Source: Gracilaria gracilis (Eukaryota > Rhodophyta > Florideophyceae > Gracilariales > Gracilariaceae). From it: a stretch of DNA of 64,000 nucleotides. A model generated the notes under the pieces. That model saw only the letters and a list, made by a program, of their open reading frames with translations. It was not told where the DNA came from and ran no database searches. Position numbers and translations under genes: made by a program. Shown piece by piece: positions 33,540 to 44,859 of the stretch (position 1 is its first letter; the number at the start of each line of letters is the position of its first letter). The stretch covers positions 620,001 to 684,000 of the forward strand of contig JARGSG010000209.1 in NCBI GenBank assembly GCA_030374805.1, written 5' to 3'.

Positions 33540-34075
33540 GTGGCACACCTTTACGCTTCGAAGTTAGGAATAGGACATCCATTGGATGGTATAAAGTTAG
33601 TACATCTTCTATCTTTATATGTTGTAAAGGATGTACTGTTCCTATGCTCCTTGCGGAGGTGTTCACACACCCTCTCGCTTTGTTGCTAGGAATAGGACAT
33701 CCGTTGGATGTGATGAAGTTAGTACATTTTCTATCTTTATTGAATGCAATGGATGTCCTATTCCTATGCTGCTTGTGGAGGGTTTCTCACACCCTCACGC
33801 TTCGTAGCTAGATGTAGTACATTCGTTGGATGAGATGAAGTTAGTACATCTTCTATCTTTATCTTGTGCCATTGATTTCTTATTCCTTTGCGGGGGTTTT
33901 AGTATTTGTCACTACCATGTTGCTAAAAATAAGGTAACCATAGTAATTAGTATTGCGAAGGTGGCACACCCTCACGCTTCGTAGCTGAGATTAGGACATC
34001 CTTTGAGTCACATAGGAATAGTACATCTTCTAATTTTATATCCTAATACTCTGCGGCTTGGGGAGGTTTTCGTAT
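33540..34075. repeat. Tandem array, ~122-bp unit, about four copies
   Basis: Each unit includes GGACATCCnTTGGATG, GAAGTTAGTACATCTTC and TCACACCCTCACGCTTCG. Units start at about 33573, 33695, 33815 and 33993; the last step is longer because of extra sequence near 33880-33960. Units differ by several bases, so the array is not recent. It lies upstream of the methyltransferase gene. I did not find it in copy C. Confidence 0.75.
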
Positions 34076-34213
34076 TTTGTCCCAATCATTTTGCTAAGAA
34101 TGTAAATATGATGCAAAGATATACGCCAAGATATAAGGAACGGCTGGTAGTACAGCGCGTTGGCGGTGCCTCGTGTACCTCTACCACAGCTTCATCACTC
34201 ACGGCGCGTTGAT

Positions 34214-34283
34214 ACAGCGGACCGGGATGGCGTGGCACTTCATCAGTTCACCGATGAAGCGCCACGACACCCCGGTCCGCTGT
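34214..34283. repeat. Palindrome 2 of CAGCGGACC family
   Basis: The arms run ACAGCGGACCGGG...GTGGCACTTCATCAG and CCGATGAAGCGCCAC...CCCGGTCCGCTGT. Same core as the palindromes at 33291, 34326, 51451, 51645 and 52912. Confidence 0.85.
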
Positions 34284-34325
34284 CCCAGGCTGTCGTTGAA
34301 AAATATGGAAAATAAAATATTTTTT

Positions 34326-34402
34326 TGGGACAGCGGACCAGGGGGACGTGGTGCTTCATCAGTGCACTGATGAAGCGCCACTCCACCCTGGTCCCGTGTC
34401 CT
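34326..34402. repeat. Palindrome 3 of CAGCGGACC family
   Basis: The arms run GGGACAGCGGACCAGGG and ACCCTGGTCCCGTGTCC around a perfect centre CTTCATCAGTGCACTGATGA. It lies 42 bases after palindrome 2 and about 360 bases before the methyltransferase start. Confidence 0.85.
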
Positions 34403-34760
34403 ACCAGCCGTTCCCTATTACTTCGCGTATAGGTTTGCGATCACCAAGCTCCGTACCCCTCGAGTGTCGCCGCTTTCCCTGACACCTCTTTTTGGCTTCA
34501 CGTGCATCTCATGCATCTTGCACATCTCCCTGTCGTGTTCAAAGAACCTGTTTCGTGCTATATCGTTTCTATCCTCTCCCGCCCGCTCCCGTCTCCCGCG
34601 CACTTTCATATCTCGTCGGCAGCTATCCCCCGCCTGCTGCACTCTCCCGTGCGCTGTTTTCTCCCCTCCGCTGCTATATCCCGACCGCTGCCATCTCCCG
34701 TCCGCTCCGGAAATTCGAATCATAACCCATCAACGCACCCCCTTCGCGTGCATGCATAAA

Positions 34761-37700
34761 ATGGCTCCACATAGTGCATCGAGGTCTACGTCACCGGCAC
34801 CCTCAAGCTCCGATATGAAGGTCGGAAAACTGTATGGCTCCGGAGATGAGCTGCTAACAGTATGCCTTGCAATCCGCGATCACTACGCGTCGAAAATGCG
34901 AGATGAAGACCGGCCAAGGAAGGTGGGACACAGCGAGTTCGTTGTGTACATTATCAAGAATCGAAACGTCATACCGCTGGCCAAGAATTACTTCTATATT
35001 CTTGTGGGTCCAGGACATCCGACGTTTACTGACACTGAATGACGGGTCGTATCTCTGAAGAGGTCCTATAGTCAGCTATACCTCTCAACGAGGTTATTGG
35101 ACATTTTGGACGGTGATAGGGACTGGCGTGTAACGGACTTCTGGAATGCTTAGACCGAGGTGAATTTTAAAGAAATACCGAAGAATGTGACTTTGACCGA
35201 GTTTTTCAAGTCAATGACTATACCTCCTAAGCGACTGGGACGCGTGGTCCCCCCGTTCGCCACAACCGTTGCCACACATTTTCAAAGAATTCTCTTTCTC
35301 TGGCTCATTCAGAAAGTTTCCATGGAAAAAAGATTTGTAGACCAGAAGAGGGAAAGAGGAGACAAGGGATATCCCACACCTTTTGTGAATGTCCAAATAT
35401 CAAACAAACTCCAAGCTCAGCGTGTTGGCTTTGGTGTGCAGCTTATGACGAAGGAATGGGATTGTTTCTCTTAATTACTGGGATTCCGTACTGTGGAGGT
35501 CATGGTTCTTCCATTCATCCGAGTCATGTACGACGAAATGCAGTTTCAAGCGATTCAGACGAAGGCAGAGGGGTTCTTCCACCGGGATACCGACCATCGC
35601 TTGCTACCGAGCAAAGGTGAAACTGTTATTGAAACAGAGGTCATCGCGTGGGCTTGGAATATACCGCAAGACGTCGATGGTGCCCTCCAAATTTTTGCGA
35701 AGGAGTTCATTTCGGACCTCAACAAGGTTATTGTGAATGAGCAGTTCTTCTCAATTTCCGAACCAGGACGATGGACAGTTCTGAAGACGTGTACCGGAGA
35801 CCCATCACGGGCGTTTGCTCAGAGATTCGATAGTTTCTCGAATTCGCTTGTGTCCTCCGTCATGGAAGCCATAAGCCCGTTGAAACTGAAAGAATCAGTG
35901 AACGTCCCTGGTATGGCGGTAACGCCGATGTCCAAACCAGAACCTGCCATACAAATTGAAGATGATGTAGAGGAGGTGGAGGAAATTGGGAAACCAACGG
36001 AGCCGAAGGAGGGGAGAGGCGAAGAAGGAGATGGTGATACGAACATAGTGGCCGACATTGGGAAAGGAAGTACTGGTGACGAAGCCTCCGGGGTAGGCGT
36101 AATACCCCCACCATCTATTGCGTCGTTGGATGACAAAATGGCTTTCCGAAGTTGTGAGGAGGAGATGGAGAAGTACATTCGATTGTACAATTGCGGGTTT
36201 GAGGATATGGTAGAGATGGACGAGAAGTTGCGCAGAGATGGTGTGTCTCCGTTACGAAAAGTTCAACTGGTTCTAATCGACCCTCCGTACAACATCCTAG
36301 GGAACAAGAACCTAAACAACAGCTGATACGATGTACTGAGCCCTCAGGCCATGAAGAAGGCTGAAAAGCTTCTCTCAAGACTGCTACGTCCTGGGAGCCA
36401 TTTCGTCATCTTTAGTGCTTTCGAGCAGGTCCAGCAATGGAGAGATGTACTTTCTGCCATTGGGGCAAAAGACGAAAACGGAGTACCAAGGCGTTCCTTT
36501 GTTGTGGACTAGGTCCCAATGCACTTTGTACGGTCGCAAGGCAACCCGATGCGTAACCCTGGACGTAGGTCGTGCTCCCTTTTCCCTGCAATGTAGTACG
36601 CTGTACATGGAGTTCGAAATGGTCTCAGCTACGCGCAGCAGCATGTGATGGTGAACCATGAGAACTTCAAGTTCGTGCAGCCGAGGTACCCGGGGTACTA
36701 CAGTGTCATTGACCAGGTACCCCCCATGTCTAATGGGGAGAATATTCAGTGGAAGAGAAAGAAGGAAGGTGGGGGCTACGTTTTACAAAAGGTGAGGTCC
36801 GAACAGAAACCTCGGGCATTGTTGAAGGAGCTAATCAGTGGGATTTCCCAGGCTGGGGATACTGTGGTCTACTTGTTTGCGGGGACGTTTTCGACAGCAA
36901 TGGCATGCATGGAGTTACAACAGCATCGTAGGTTCATCGGGTGTGAGCCGGACCGTGACTGCTTTGCTCATGCTAGGCACGCCACAATTATTCAATTCTC
37001 ATTGTGCCTGCGGGAAAATGAAACGGATATCCAGGTAACGCAGAAAGTTCGGATTGCTATGATTAGGGTGATGAACGTATTTCCAAAGTGGAATGTCCGC
37101 CCATCGAGATCATGGAAGGCTGCATCCGGCTACCCCCAGTATCAAAAGTTTCCTACGTATATTGTGGACTTTCTTGCGTCAATGTGGCCGGATGAGAGCT
37201 TGGTCACGACTGGTAGGCGTAAGGCCCTTCACGAATGGCCGAAAACTTTGCGAGGAAAGATGGGGCTTCTGGATTGGAATGCAATGTTGGCACTGGAAGC
37301 GACGATGTGCGGTTGTAGTATCGAGAAGTCGACGATTCGCCACCCTGGCGCAGGAGTGGGGGTGTTCACTACACGCCGATTCATGGAAAATGAAGAGATA
37401 TGTTACTTCTATGGAACACTGGTGTACCATGACCTAACGAAGAGAAAAGAGGTACACAAGAAATAGGGTGAAGGTTTATTGGGGGCCACTTCCGAACGCT
37501 TTCGGGAGTATGCGACGGAGTTTAACGTCCGCCGCGATATATCCCATAACCTCCCAGAAAGAAGACAAGGAGTAAGTTTAATACCTGTGTGGATTGTCCC
37601 CTCTCCTTTTTCATTGGGTGGAACGAATAACGATCCCAAATATATGGAAGGTGATAAGGACACTGATGCAGTTGCGGATGGTGTGACGAAACGAAGGACT

Positions 37701-37889
37701 GCAAATGTGCGGGTCATTCGAACTCCAAATACAGGACGCACCCCGCATCAACTACGAGAATACCAAATGCTTGCGGTGCGAGCACTTCGGAAACTGGAAG
37801 TGGAAGAGGAGTTGTTCGCGGATTATGCAGTAGAGTATAGCTGGGGTACATCGGCCAATCCTATTATAGTAATCGATGAGAACGTGTAG
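34761..37889 (+). pseudogene. DNA N6/N4-methyltransferase-SET fusion (copy B)
   Basis: One frame of 1043 codons starts at ATG 34761 (MAPHSASRS) and has no frameshift, but seven in-frame stops (35040, 35151, 35472, 36324, 36510, 36591 and 37464, approximate starts). The N-terminal ~500 residues are a conserved unknown domain with an acidic linker. A methyltransferase of the N6_N4 (PF01555, beta) type follows: motif IV DPPYN at 36279-36293 (residue ~507), RPGSHFVIF, then EQKPRALLKELI and motif I LFAGTFSTAMACMEL near residue 703. A SET-like domain comes last: GVGVFTTRRFMENEEICYFYG (first half near residue 865) and EELFADYAVEYSW near 1015. Methylated DNA and histone targets are inferred from the families. 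The usual NHS/C motif of SET is not evident. Confidence 0.75.
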
Positions 37890-38337
37890 TAAATTAGCTA
37901 CATGTAAAACAACACCCTAAACCTCGATAATGAAGTGGCACTTATTGTATTCCAACTTCGCCATTGAGCACGAATTAGAAAATAAAAACTTTTGCTCAAG
38001 TGCAAGATGGAAGTACGTAGATACATAAAAGGTAGTGAAGGGCATCGAATATGATGCGAAACCTTGTACGTTTTTTAACATTATGAGAACTATTCAGAAA
38101 TGGAGATTTCGGTGTCACTTTTTCCTTTCGGAATCGGGAAATAAAAAAACCGCACTTGGTGATTTCCACCACACTTTACTCGATTTGGGGTGTGCATTCG
38201 ATCGGTGACGGTCAATCACGGCGAGTGCCGAACACGTTGAGAGCAGAGCAGTTCCGATTCCAGTGACCTTCGATCACGGTGAGCGGCTAAGACTTCGTGA
38301 GCCCAGCGTCAACAGCGAGAAACCGTTCGGATTGTAT
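37890..38337. other. Spacer before the basic coiled-coil gene (copy B)
   Basis: A 448-bp noncoding stretch between two genes on the same strand. It includes two similar pieces, GACGGTCAATCACGGCGAG and GACCTTCGATCACGGTGAG, about 55 bases apart. No gene or clear promoter seen. Confidence 0.4.
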
Positions 38338-40907
38338 ATAGCGAACGTAAGACGAGGGGTGTGAGTGCGGAGGAGGTTAGCGGTCGCGCGTCAAAGAGCA
38401 GAAGGCGTGGCGAAACGGTAAGTGGCGAAGTTCGCATCGCTCGTAGTACGCGTGCCTCTCGGAGTGGTTTACGTGGGAAGGAGAGGAAGGGTGCAGCGAG
38501 GAGCGACGGTGCGCCGAGGAACGACGGTGCGCCGAGGAGAGACGGTGCGGCGAGGAGCGTCGGGGGCGGAACATCGGAGCGAACGGAGCGAACGGAGCGA
38601 ACGGTAAGCATTGTGGTGACGGAACCTATTGCGAACGCACGATATCAAGAAGTTACTCCCAAGAAAAGCATATGAGCGCAGCGACGTATGCCAAAAAAGA
38701 TTCTGCGCGGTGGTCAGGAGAGAGATTGTCGTAGAAGAGGCGTAGAGATTGCGCAAGTTTTAGAGGAGAGCGATAGCGGGGATATGATAGTGAAGGGTAA
38801 AGAGCTTCGTACGACAGTCGAGGGAAGAACGATAGCATGGAGTAGTACCATATTAGGTAGTGGGGGTCTTTCGAGGGAGAAAGGGAAGTAACGGTGATAA
38901 AGTGCCTAAGGCTGGGGTACCCGAAGAGGTGGAAGCAGAAAGAGAGAGAGTGAGGTGTGGTCATCCGGCAAGGACGCGAGGAGTGGAGAGTTTGGTTGTT
39001 GTGAGGCCAAATAGAAGGTCAGAGAAGGAAAGCATTGGTTTCGAGCAAAAGAATGCGAACCGGGAGAAAGAAGGAGTGGGGCGTGTGCGGCGAATGGCAG
39101 AACGTGAAACAGGGGAGGGTAGTGAGAGAAGAATAGGGAGTGTGGTTCATGGATTGGTGGGTGTTGAACTTGTGGAAAAGGGGGGAGATAAGCGATGAGA
39201 ACATGCGGACGGGAGAGCGCTACGACGTAGAAGTGGTGGATCAACCAGGGAAATTGTCGGAGGGACAGTAGCAGTGATTGAGAGGGATTTCGAAGGGGAA
39301 GACGACGTACAAACAGAACGGCGTGGGGAAGTGAATGTCGTGGAGACAGCGTCACTAACATCCCAAAGGATGCGTATAAGGCGCAACACCGTTTTACTTC
39401 CGAAAGATGTGGGAGACGAAAGTGACGGCGGTCGTGCAGAAAGAGGAGGTAGAATTCGAGGAGATGAATGGGGATCTACAAGGGAACGAGAAGGGAATGA
39501 GGAGAACTTAAGCGTATTGCCACGGTCTGCACTCGTTCAGAGGGTGAATTCACTGAAGGGACAGTTGGGAAATATGAAGAAAGATCACTATACATTGATG
39601 GTGAGTTTGAAGCTGACGCAAGAAGAGCTGGGACGGCTGACGGAGGAAAATAAAGGGCAAAATGTGTTGATCGAAAGTCTTTGGGAGGCATTGAAAGGGA
39701 GAAAGCTAGGTGGTGCAGAAAAGAAGGTGAGAGGGCGTCAAAAGTATGATATTGGAGTGGAAGAATGTTTTTATGGATTCGCAAGGGCTGTATATGATAG
39801 GATTCTTCATTATGCCAAGTTGGAGGCGTCTAACTTTGTTTTGACACGGAAAACATTGGTAGAAGCTGGAAGAACAGGAGTGAGACGGTGGGAGAAAGTA
39901 GAGAGGGGAGCATGTTTGTAGTTGGGGAGAAGGAGATGGTGCCTAGGTGCCCAATTCAGGTTTTATATGAGACGAGTGCGTACACACCATCGACAGAGGG
40001 TGGAAGTGATGCGCTGTTGAAGTATGTAGTCGAGACAGAAATAATGGGAGAGACGTGGGAGAAGATAAGGGAAGCGCGGAGGAAACAAGAGTGCGTGGAG
40101 ATTATAAGCTTGGACAAGTGTCTGAAGAAGCGGATGAAGCAGACGATAAGCGATGTGATTGGGGTGCGAAAGCGGGCTGCTCGGGACAGATTATTCTATT
40201 TACTGGGATATGATTTGATTGCGAAGCAGGCGAAGCCCAACGAGGGGACGGAACTTTGTGAGGAGTTGAAGAAGCAGATGGACGAGGCTCACGAGAAGCT
40301 TATGGGAAGTGAAAAAGATGGAATGAACAAGTTTTGTGCGTGGAGAATGAGCCGTTTCGAAGATCTTGCGTACTCTGGTTCAACTGTGCATGCTCCACAG
40401 TGGAGCTATGATGATGAAGACAAGCATTTCAAGAACGGAATGGCGGTGGCCGTGTTGGAGGACTACATGGGATACGCAGTAGAGACCAAATGTAATGGGG
40501 AAAAGCATTACGTGGATGGGACGGTGATGCACCGCGCCAGACTTGATGCGTGGATTGGGTGTGTTGTGAAAACGATGAACGAGGGTGTGGGACGTGGAGG
40601 ACAGAGGCAGCTCTTGTTTTCTACATTGTATGGGAAGTATCGGCAGAGGGCAGTGGAGGGTATATTGAAGGTGGCATGGAAATTGGTGGGGAACGAGCAC
40701 GGTGAAGAGTTTGAGAACGATGGGTTTTTAGAGGGGGATCCGAGGTGTGTGTCCGGAAAGTCGGAGAGAACTGCGACGGTTGGGCTGTGGATTCTATCGA
40801 GGGAGAAGGTATATCTAGCGGTGAGGGAGGAATACTTTATGGCGAATTTTACGCGGAGACTTGGAGCGGTTCTTGATTGCTACATAGCAGCGTGCCGACC
40901 AGAGTAG
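38338..40907 (+). pseudogene. Basic/coiled-coil protein of unknown function (copy B)
   Basis: I do not recognise the family. The N-terminal part is Arg/Gly/Ser-rich with short repeats (GAPRNDGAPRRDGAARS, then SERTERTERT). After a degraded stretch there is a conserved block LPRSALVQRVNSLKGQLG and a coiled coil (KLTQEELGRLTEENKGQ) at about 39520-39700. The C-terminal third (VVGEKEMVPRCP ... FEDLAYSGS ... GLWILSREKVYL ... DCYIAACRPE) is well conserved with copy C. The start codon aligned to the ATG of copy C reads ATA here. Several frame changes break the first half. Stop TAG 40905-40907 is earlier than in C. A DNA- or RNA-binding accessory role would fit the basic N-terminus but is a guess. Confidence 0.55.
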
Positions 40908-41107
40908 CCCAGTTTCAGTCGTTTGGTTGGGCACCGGGGAGAGAATACGGATGGGGTAGAAGGAGGAGAGGGGAGAGAGCAGGGGGAATAAGAGGGCGAG
41001 GAGTGGAGATAGCTGTGGGATGATGAAGAGGTGGTATATCTTCTTCATCCCATACCTATCTTCAATCTTTCCTGTGGAAGAGGGTGGTAGTGATTGGTTT
41101 ATGAAAA
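40908..41107. other. Convergent 3' ends (copy B)
   Basis: About 200 bp between the stop of the basic coiled-coil gene and the 3' end of the transposase, which face each other. No gene seen; the last part of the transposase is hard to place. Confidence 0.35.
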
Positions 41108-44100
41108 TCATATGGAATGAGTGCTACGAGGGGGGTGGGAGGTAGGGCCTGGAGGTGGGGTCCCGGTAGAATCTGTTCAGGTGAAATCTATGGAAACGCC
41201 AATGGAGGCGGGAATTGAAGGGGGGTGCGGGGTGGTTCTGGGGGAGAACATGAACGGAGCCAAGAATAGAAGAGAAAGAGATGGGTCCAAACCATGGAGA
41301 AACGTTGTCGGATGTAGAGTGGGTGGAGATGGGAACTGGATGGGCGGTGTGGTTATGTTCGTCGTCTGTTGCCCATCAGGGGCATACGCAGTACAGGGTG
41401 ACATCGACTTCGTCGCTTGGTGGGACGAGCTCCATGAACTTTACGAAGGCGAACTTCTTGGAGATGGAGTGGAAGAAGAAAGGGTGGAGCGAGGAAGGGA
41501 GATGAATTTGCAGAACCAGACGATGGCGGTGGAGTTGGAGGAGCTGGTGCCTGCGACGAGGACATGAGAGAACTCTGGGGATTTAGAAGGGCCGAAGGAC
41601 GGGGCGGCAAATATTCGTTGGATGAGAGGGACTGGAGGATCCTGGAGCGCGAGCTCGTTCCGCTCTTCAATATGGTGGTCGATTGATAGGACATAACCGC
41701 CGGCGACGTAAGCGGAATTGACTACGGTGATTAGCGTGCGACGGAGAGTGGGGGAGTTTTCTGAGAGTTCTAGCACTTCGAGAGAAAGGGTGATGAATGA
41801 AGGGAGGGCGTGTTTTCCAATCTGTTGGAGGGTGGAGAGAGTGTCGGTGGGGAAGAGGTGTTGTAGAGATTTGGGATTGAAATGAAGATTAAAGTAGAAG
41901 AATTTGTGGGCGGTTATGAGATCAGCGGATGAGATGAGTTTTCCGTCACGAACCAAACCGGGTTGGCGGGATTGGATGGGAGAGGCGAGGGCAGGAGTGA
42001 AGGAAGTGATGGGGGGTTGGTGGAAAGGGGGTTCCAATCTTTAGTGGCGTTGGAGTGATGGATGGCGCGAATGGTTTCTTCATGTTTGGTGGACTTGCGC
42101 TTTGAGGTTTTGGAGTGGTGTGACTTGAAGAGGGAGTGAGCGTGTTCGAATATGCCGGTATCGTTGAATTAGAAGCCTACGAAGCGGCGGATGTCTTCGA
42201 CGATGTGGTCGAGGAGATGGAACTTGAGGGTGCCAAGGCTGGAAGTGTGGTGGGGGTCGAGGACGATTACGGCTGTGCGCTTGAAGGAGCGGATTTGGAA
42301 TTGGAGGTCGGTGAGGCGGGAGTCGGTCCATTCTGCGGAGGTGTTGTATCTCATGAAGAAGAGGAGAAGATCGGAGTACTTGGTGGAAACGGAAGTGATG
42401 GGAGCTGCATCGACCTCGTCACAGCAGCGGTCGAAGAAGGCGCCGATGAAGGGGAAGACCATGTCGAGTGAGCGGTAGTCTTTTGCTTCGAGCATACCAC
42501 GTAGGCCGTCGAAGGTGAAGATACCGTTAAGAGCCTGACCGTTGTCGGAGGAGGAAAAGTCGATGTGGAGTCCTGTGGCTGGGGAGTGCTTTTCGATGGC
42601 GGCGAGGATGGTGTTCGCGTTTTTCAGGATGAAGGAGCGGACGGAGTTGAAGGAACGACGGGACTTGGAGGAACGGGGGGTAGTAAAGAGTGATTCTGAC
42701 TTGAGTTTCTCGATGGCTGCGAGCTTGATGAGCTTGGATATGCCGAGGTGGAAGTTATGGAGTGGTTCGAATGGGAAGATGTTGTAAGAGAAGAGAAGAC
42801 GGTAAGATTCGAAGAGAAGGAAGTACTTTGCGAGGGAAAGAGAGTGGAGTGCTTCAATGGCCTTTTCCTTGGTGTATCGGGCGATTCTGGGCTTTCTGGC
42901 GAGAAGGGCCTTTCCAGCATCTTGGAGGAGGGTAGAGTGTGATTTGCGGGCATCGAGAGTCTAGGTCTGGGATCGAAGAGGGGGGGATGGAATGTGTAGG
43001 TGAAGGTCGGAGCGTGGGACGATACATCGGAGGCATGGATGCTTGGGGCGGGTGCCGTGGGAGATGGCGAGAATGTCCTTTGCTTCTGGGATGTCTGCGC
43101 AGTAGCTGGCGATGATTGGGTGACAATGGCGGAGCACGCCATCAGCGTCACGGAAGGGGAAGCCGGTGAGACCGGAGTAGAGAAAAGGGTCGAGGAGGTC
43201 GGAGATGGCACACTGGGTGAGTTGCATTTTAATACAGCGGGAGATGCTGGATGAGGTTTGGGGGTTAGTGTCGGGGGTGGCGAGATTGAAAGAGGTTGGA
43301 AGGTATCCAAGAAGGTTGAGGTTGTCGGTGACACATTTGCGACGGAACGAGTCGGAGAAGTTGAAGAGAGTGATGTGAAGGGGGTAGGAGGTGATGGAAG
43401 AGGGTTTGAGGGAGGTGAAGGACTTGTCGGAGTATACTTGGACGAAGCCGATGAAGAAGTCGATACCGGCGTTTTTAGGGGTGTGCCAGATGCAGAAGTT
43501 ATTGGAGGAATGCATGATTGCGTGCTTGAGAGCTGGGACAGCTTTTTTTCCGAGGGAGGAAGCCATGGGGTGGGCGAAAGCGGGAGAGCCGGAGGAGCTT
43601 GTATGAGGGACGTGGTGTTTGAAGGTGTTGTCGGAGTGTGCGAGAGCGCGTTGTCTTTTAAGGACTTGGATAGCATCCTTTCGGAAGATGGGGGCTGTGA
43701 AGAGGTGCTGTGGGTCGTGGAGGGTGGTGGGGGTTAAACCGATGTTGGTGACTCGGTGTTGGAAGAGGTTTCTTTGACGTTTGAGACACTGGGAGGCGGA
43801 GGAGATGGCGTTCTGGAAGGCTGACTTGGAGAAAGAGGGATCGTGAAGGAGAGAGATTAGTTCGTCTGCCTTGCGGGGGCCGAAGGTGGAAGCGATGAAA
43901 GAGATGTAGAGTACCATTCGTTGGAGGTGGGGGTTGTTGAGGAGAGGGAAGGAGGGGGGCGGTGGAGAAGGTGGGGAGGGGGAGAGGGAGCAGACGGGGG
44001 GTGTCTAAGATATGGTAGGCGTCTTGGGTGTGGACGGAGAGGGAGAGCTGCTGCTGGTGGTTGGAGTCGTCGTCGGCGATGGGGACGTTATCGGAAGAGC

Positions 44101-44309
44101 GATTGGAGAGAGGAGGTGGGGGTGGTTGTGGGAGTAGGGGGGATGTACTTGTGACGCTTTGTGCGTGAGGAGAAGTGAGGGACGTTGCCACCGGGGGAGA
44201 GGAAACGCTTGTTGGCGGTGAGATGGTTAAGGCATCTTCTTTGGTGCCTTTCAATGGCGGGGATGGTGCGAGCTAAGAAGGAGCAGCCTTCAAAGCAGCA
44301 ATTAGGCAT
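41108..44309 (-). pseudogene. KDZ/Plavaka-like transposase (copy B)
   Basis: The start is ATG 44309 (MPNCCFEG). A zinc finger of pattern C-x4-C-x12-H-x3-C occupies about residues 4-26, followed by a Pro/Ser-rich linker. The conserved core has SSITSYPLHITLFNFSDSFR, DADGVLRHCHPIIASYCADI and HPCLRCIVPRSDL, like the 'LASYVADYPEQ...CPxC' signature of Plavaka/KDZ transposases. It continues with LHIDFSSSDNG, GAFFDRCCDEVD and KFHLLDHIVEDIRRF. These suit an RNase-H-fold DDE transposase. Frames change in the linker and again after the HPCLRC block (in-frame stop near 42961), and a stop follows the DIRRF motif; the C-terminal end is uncertain. The family is named from memory of motifs, not a search. Confidence 0.65.
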
Positions 44310-44859
44310 GGAGGGGAGCGGTGTGGGGGTGTTGGGGGAGAGGGGGGTACGTAGTGGTGGGGAGCGTAATATGGCGCACGGAGAGTGGGACGAAGTTAAT
44401 GGGGGAGGTGGCACGTGATACAAAGGCGTTTCAAAAGTGAGAGAATAAACGGCCGATAAATGATATGAGAGTTGTTGAATAGATGTGCTGTATCTTTATA
44501 GAGAGTTCCTATTCGAAGGGTTTGTATTCTTCTAATCGTATTCCATAAATAGCTATCTATGTATCTATGTATATATATACCTATTCGCCGCCGTATAGTT
44601 CTAAAAATGTGCCACTTACACACTTATATTGGGTTCGGAAACTAGCATGAACGGAAGTAACATGCTAGTTTGTCTTCCATCCAAACTAGCAATGATGGAA
44701 ATATTCATGAATGATTCTTTCCACGCAAACAAGCACGAGTGGAAATGTGGAAATATTTTCCGAAATTAAGCAGATCCAAATTTGGATAAATTCAGCGGTT
44801 TTTCCATCATTTTAACTAGGTCATTTTTGACACCAAAACTAGCATTCCGATAACACCGA
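44310..44859 (+). repeat. Right terminus of copy B: subterminal ACTAGCA motifs and TIR
   Basis: The terminal inverted repeat is 44836-44859, ending CCGATAACACCGA. Reverse-complemented, it matches the left end of copy A with one mismatch. ACTAGCA or TGCTAGT occur at 44641, 44663, 44685 and 44838. The part from about 44640 inward aligns with 63770-64000 of copy C. Bases 44310-44440 should include the transposase promoter. Confidence 0.8.

Larger units (their letters stand above)
32995..34760. promoter_or_regulatory. Divergent regulatory spacer with tandem repeats and palindromes (copy B)
   Basis: This 1.77-kb space separates the divergent large gene and methyltransferase gene. It contains three long palindromes (33291-33360, 34214-34283, 34326-34402) and a tandem array of a roughly 122-bp unit (33540-34075). 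The equivalent region of copy C (51148-53363) has three palindromes of the same family. I see no gene. Confidence 0.6.
30059..44859 (+). mobile_element. Giant DNA transposon copy B, left part lost
   Basis: From left to right it holds the N-terminal two thirds of the large ParB-like gene (-), a palindrome-rich spacer, the methyltransferase-SET gene (+), the basic coiled-coil gene (+), the KDZ/Plavaka-like transposase (-) and the right terminus with the inverted repeat at 44836-44859. Everything left of the large gene's middle is missing: the edge at 30059 abuts LINE copy 3. The gene order equals that of copy C. All genes carry stops or frameshifts not shared with C. Confidence 0.8.

Noticed and set aside
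33540-34075. CRISPR-like array
   Set aside because: The units are ~122 bp, diverged and contiguous, without short identical repeats and unique spacers.
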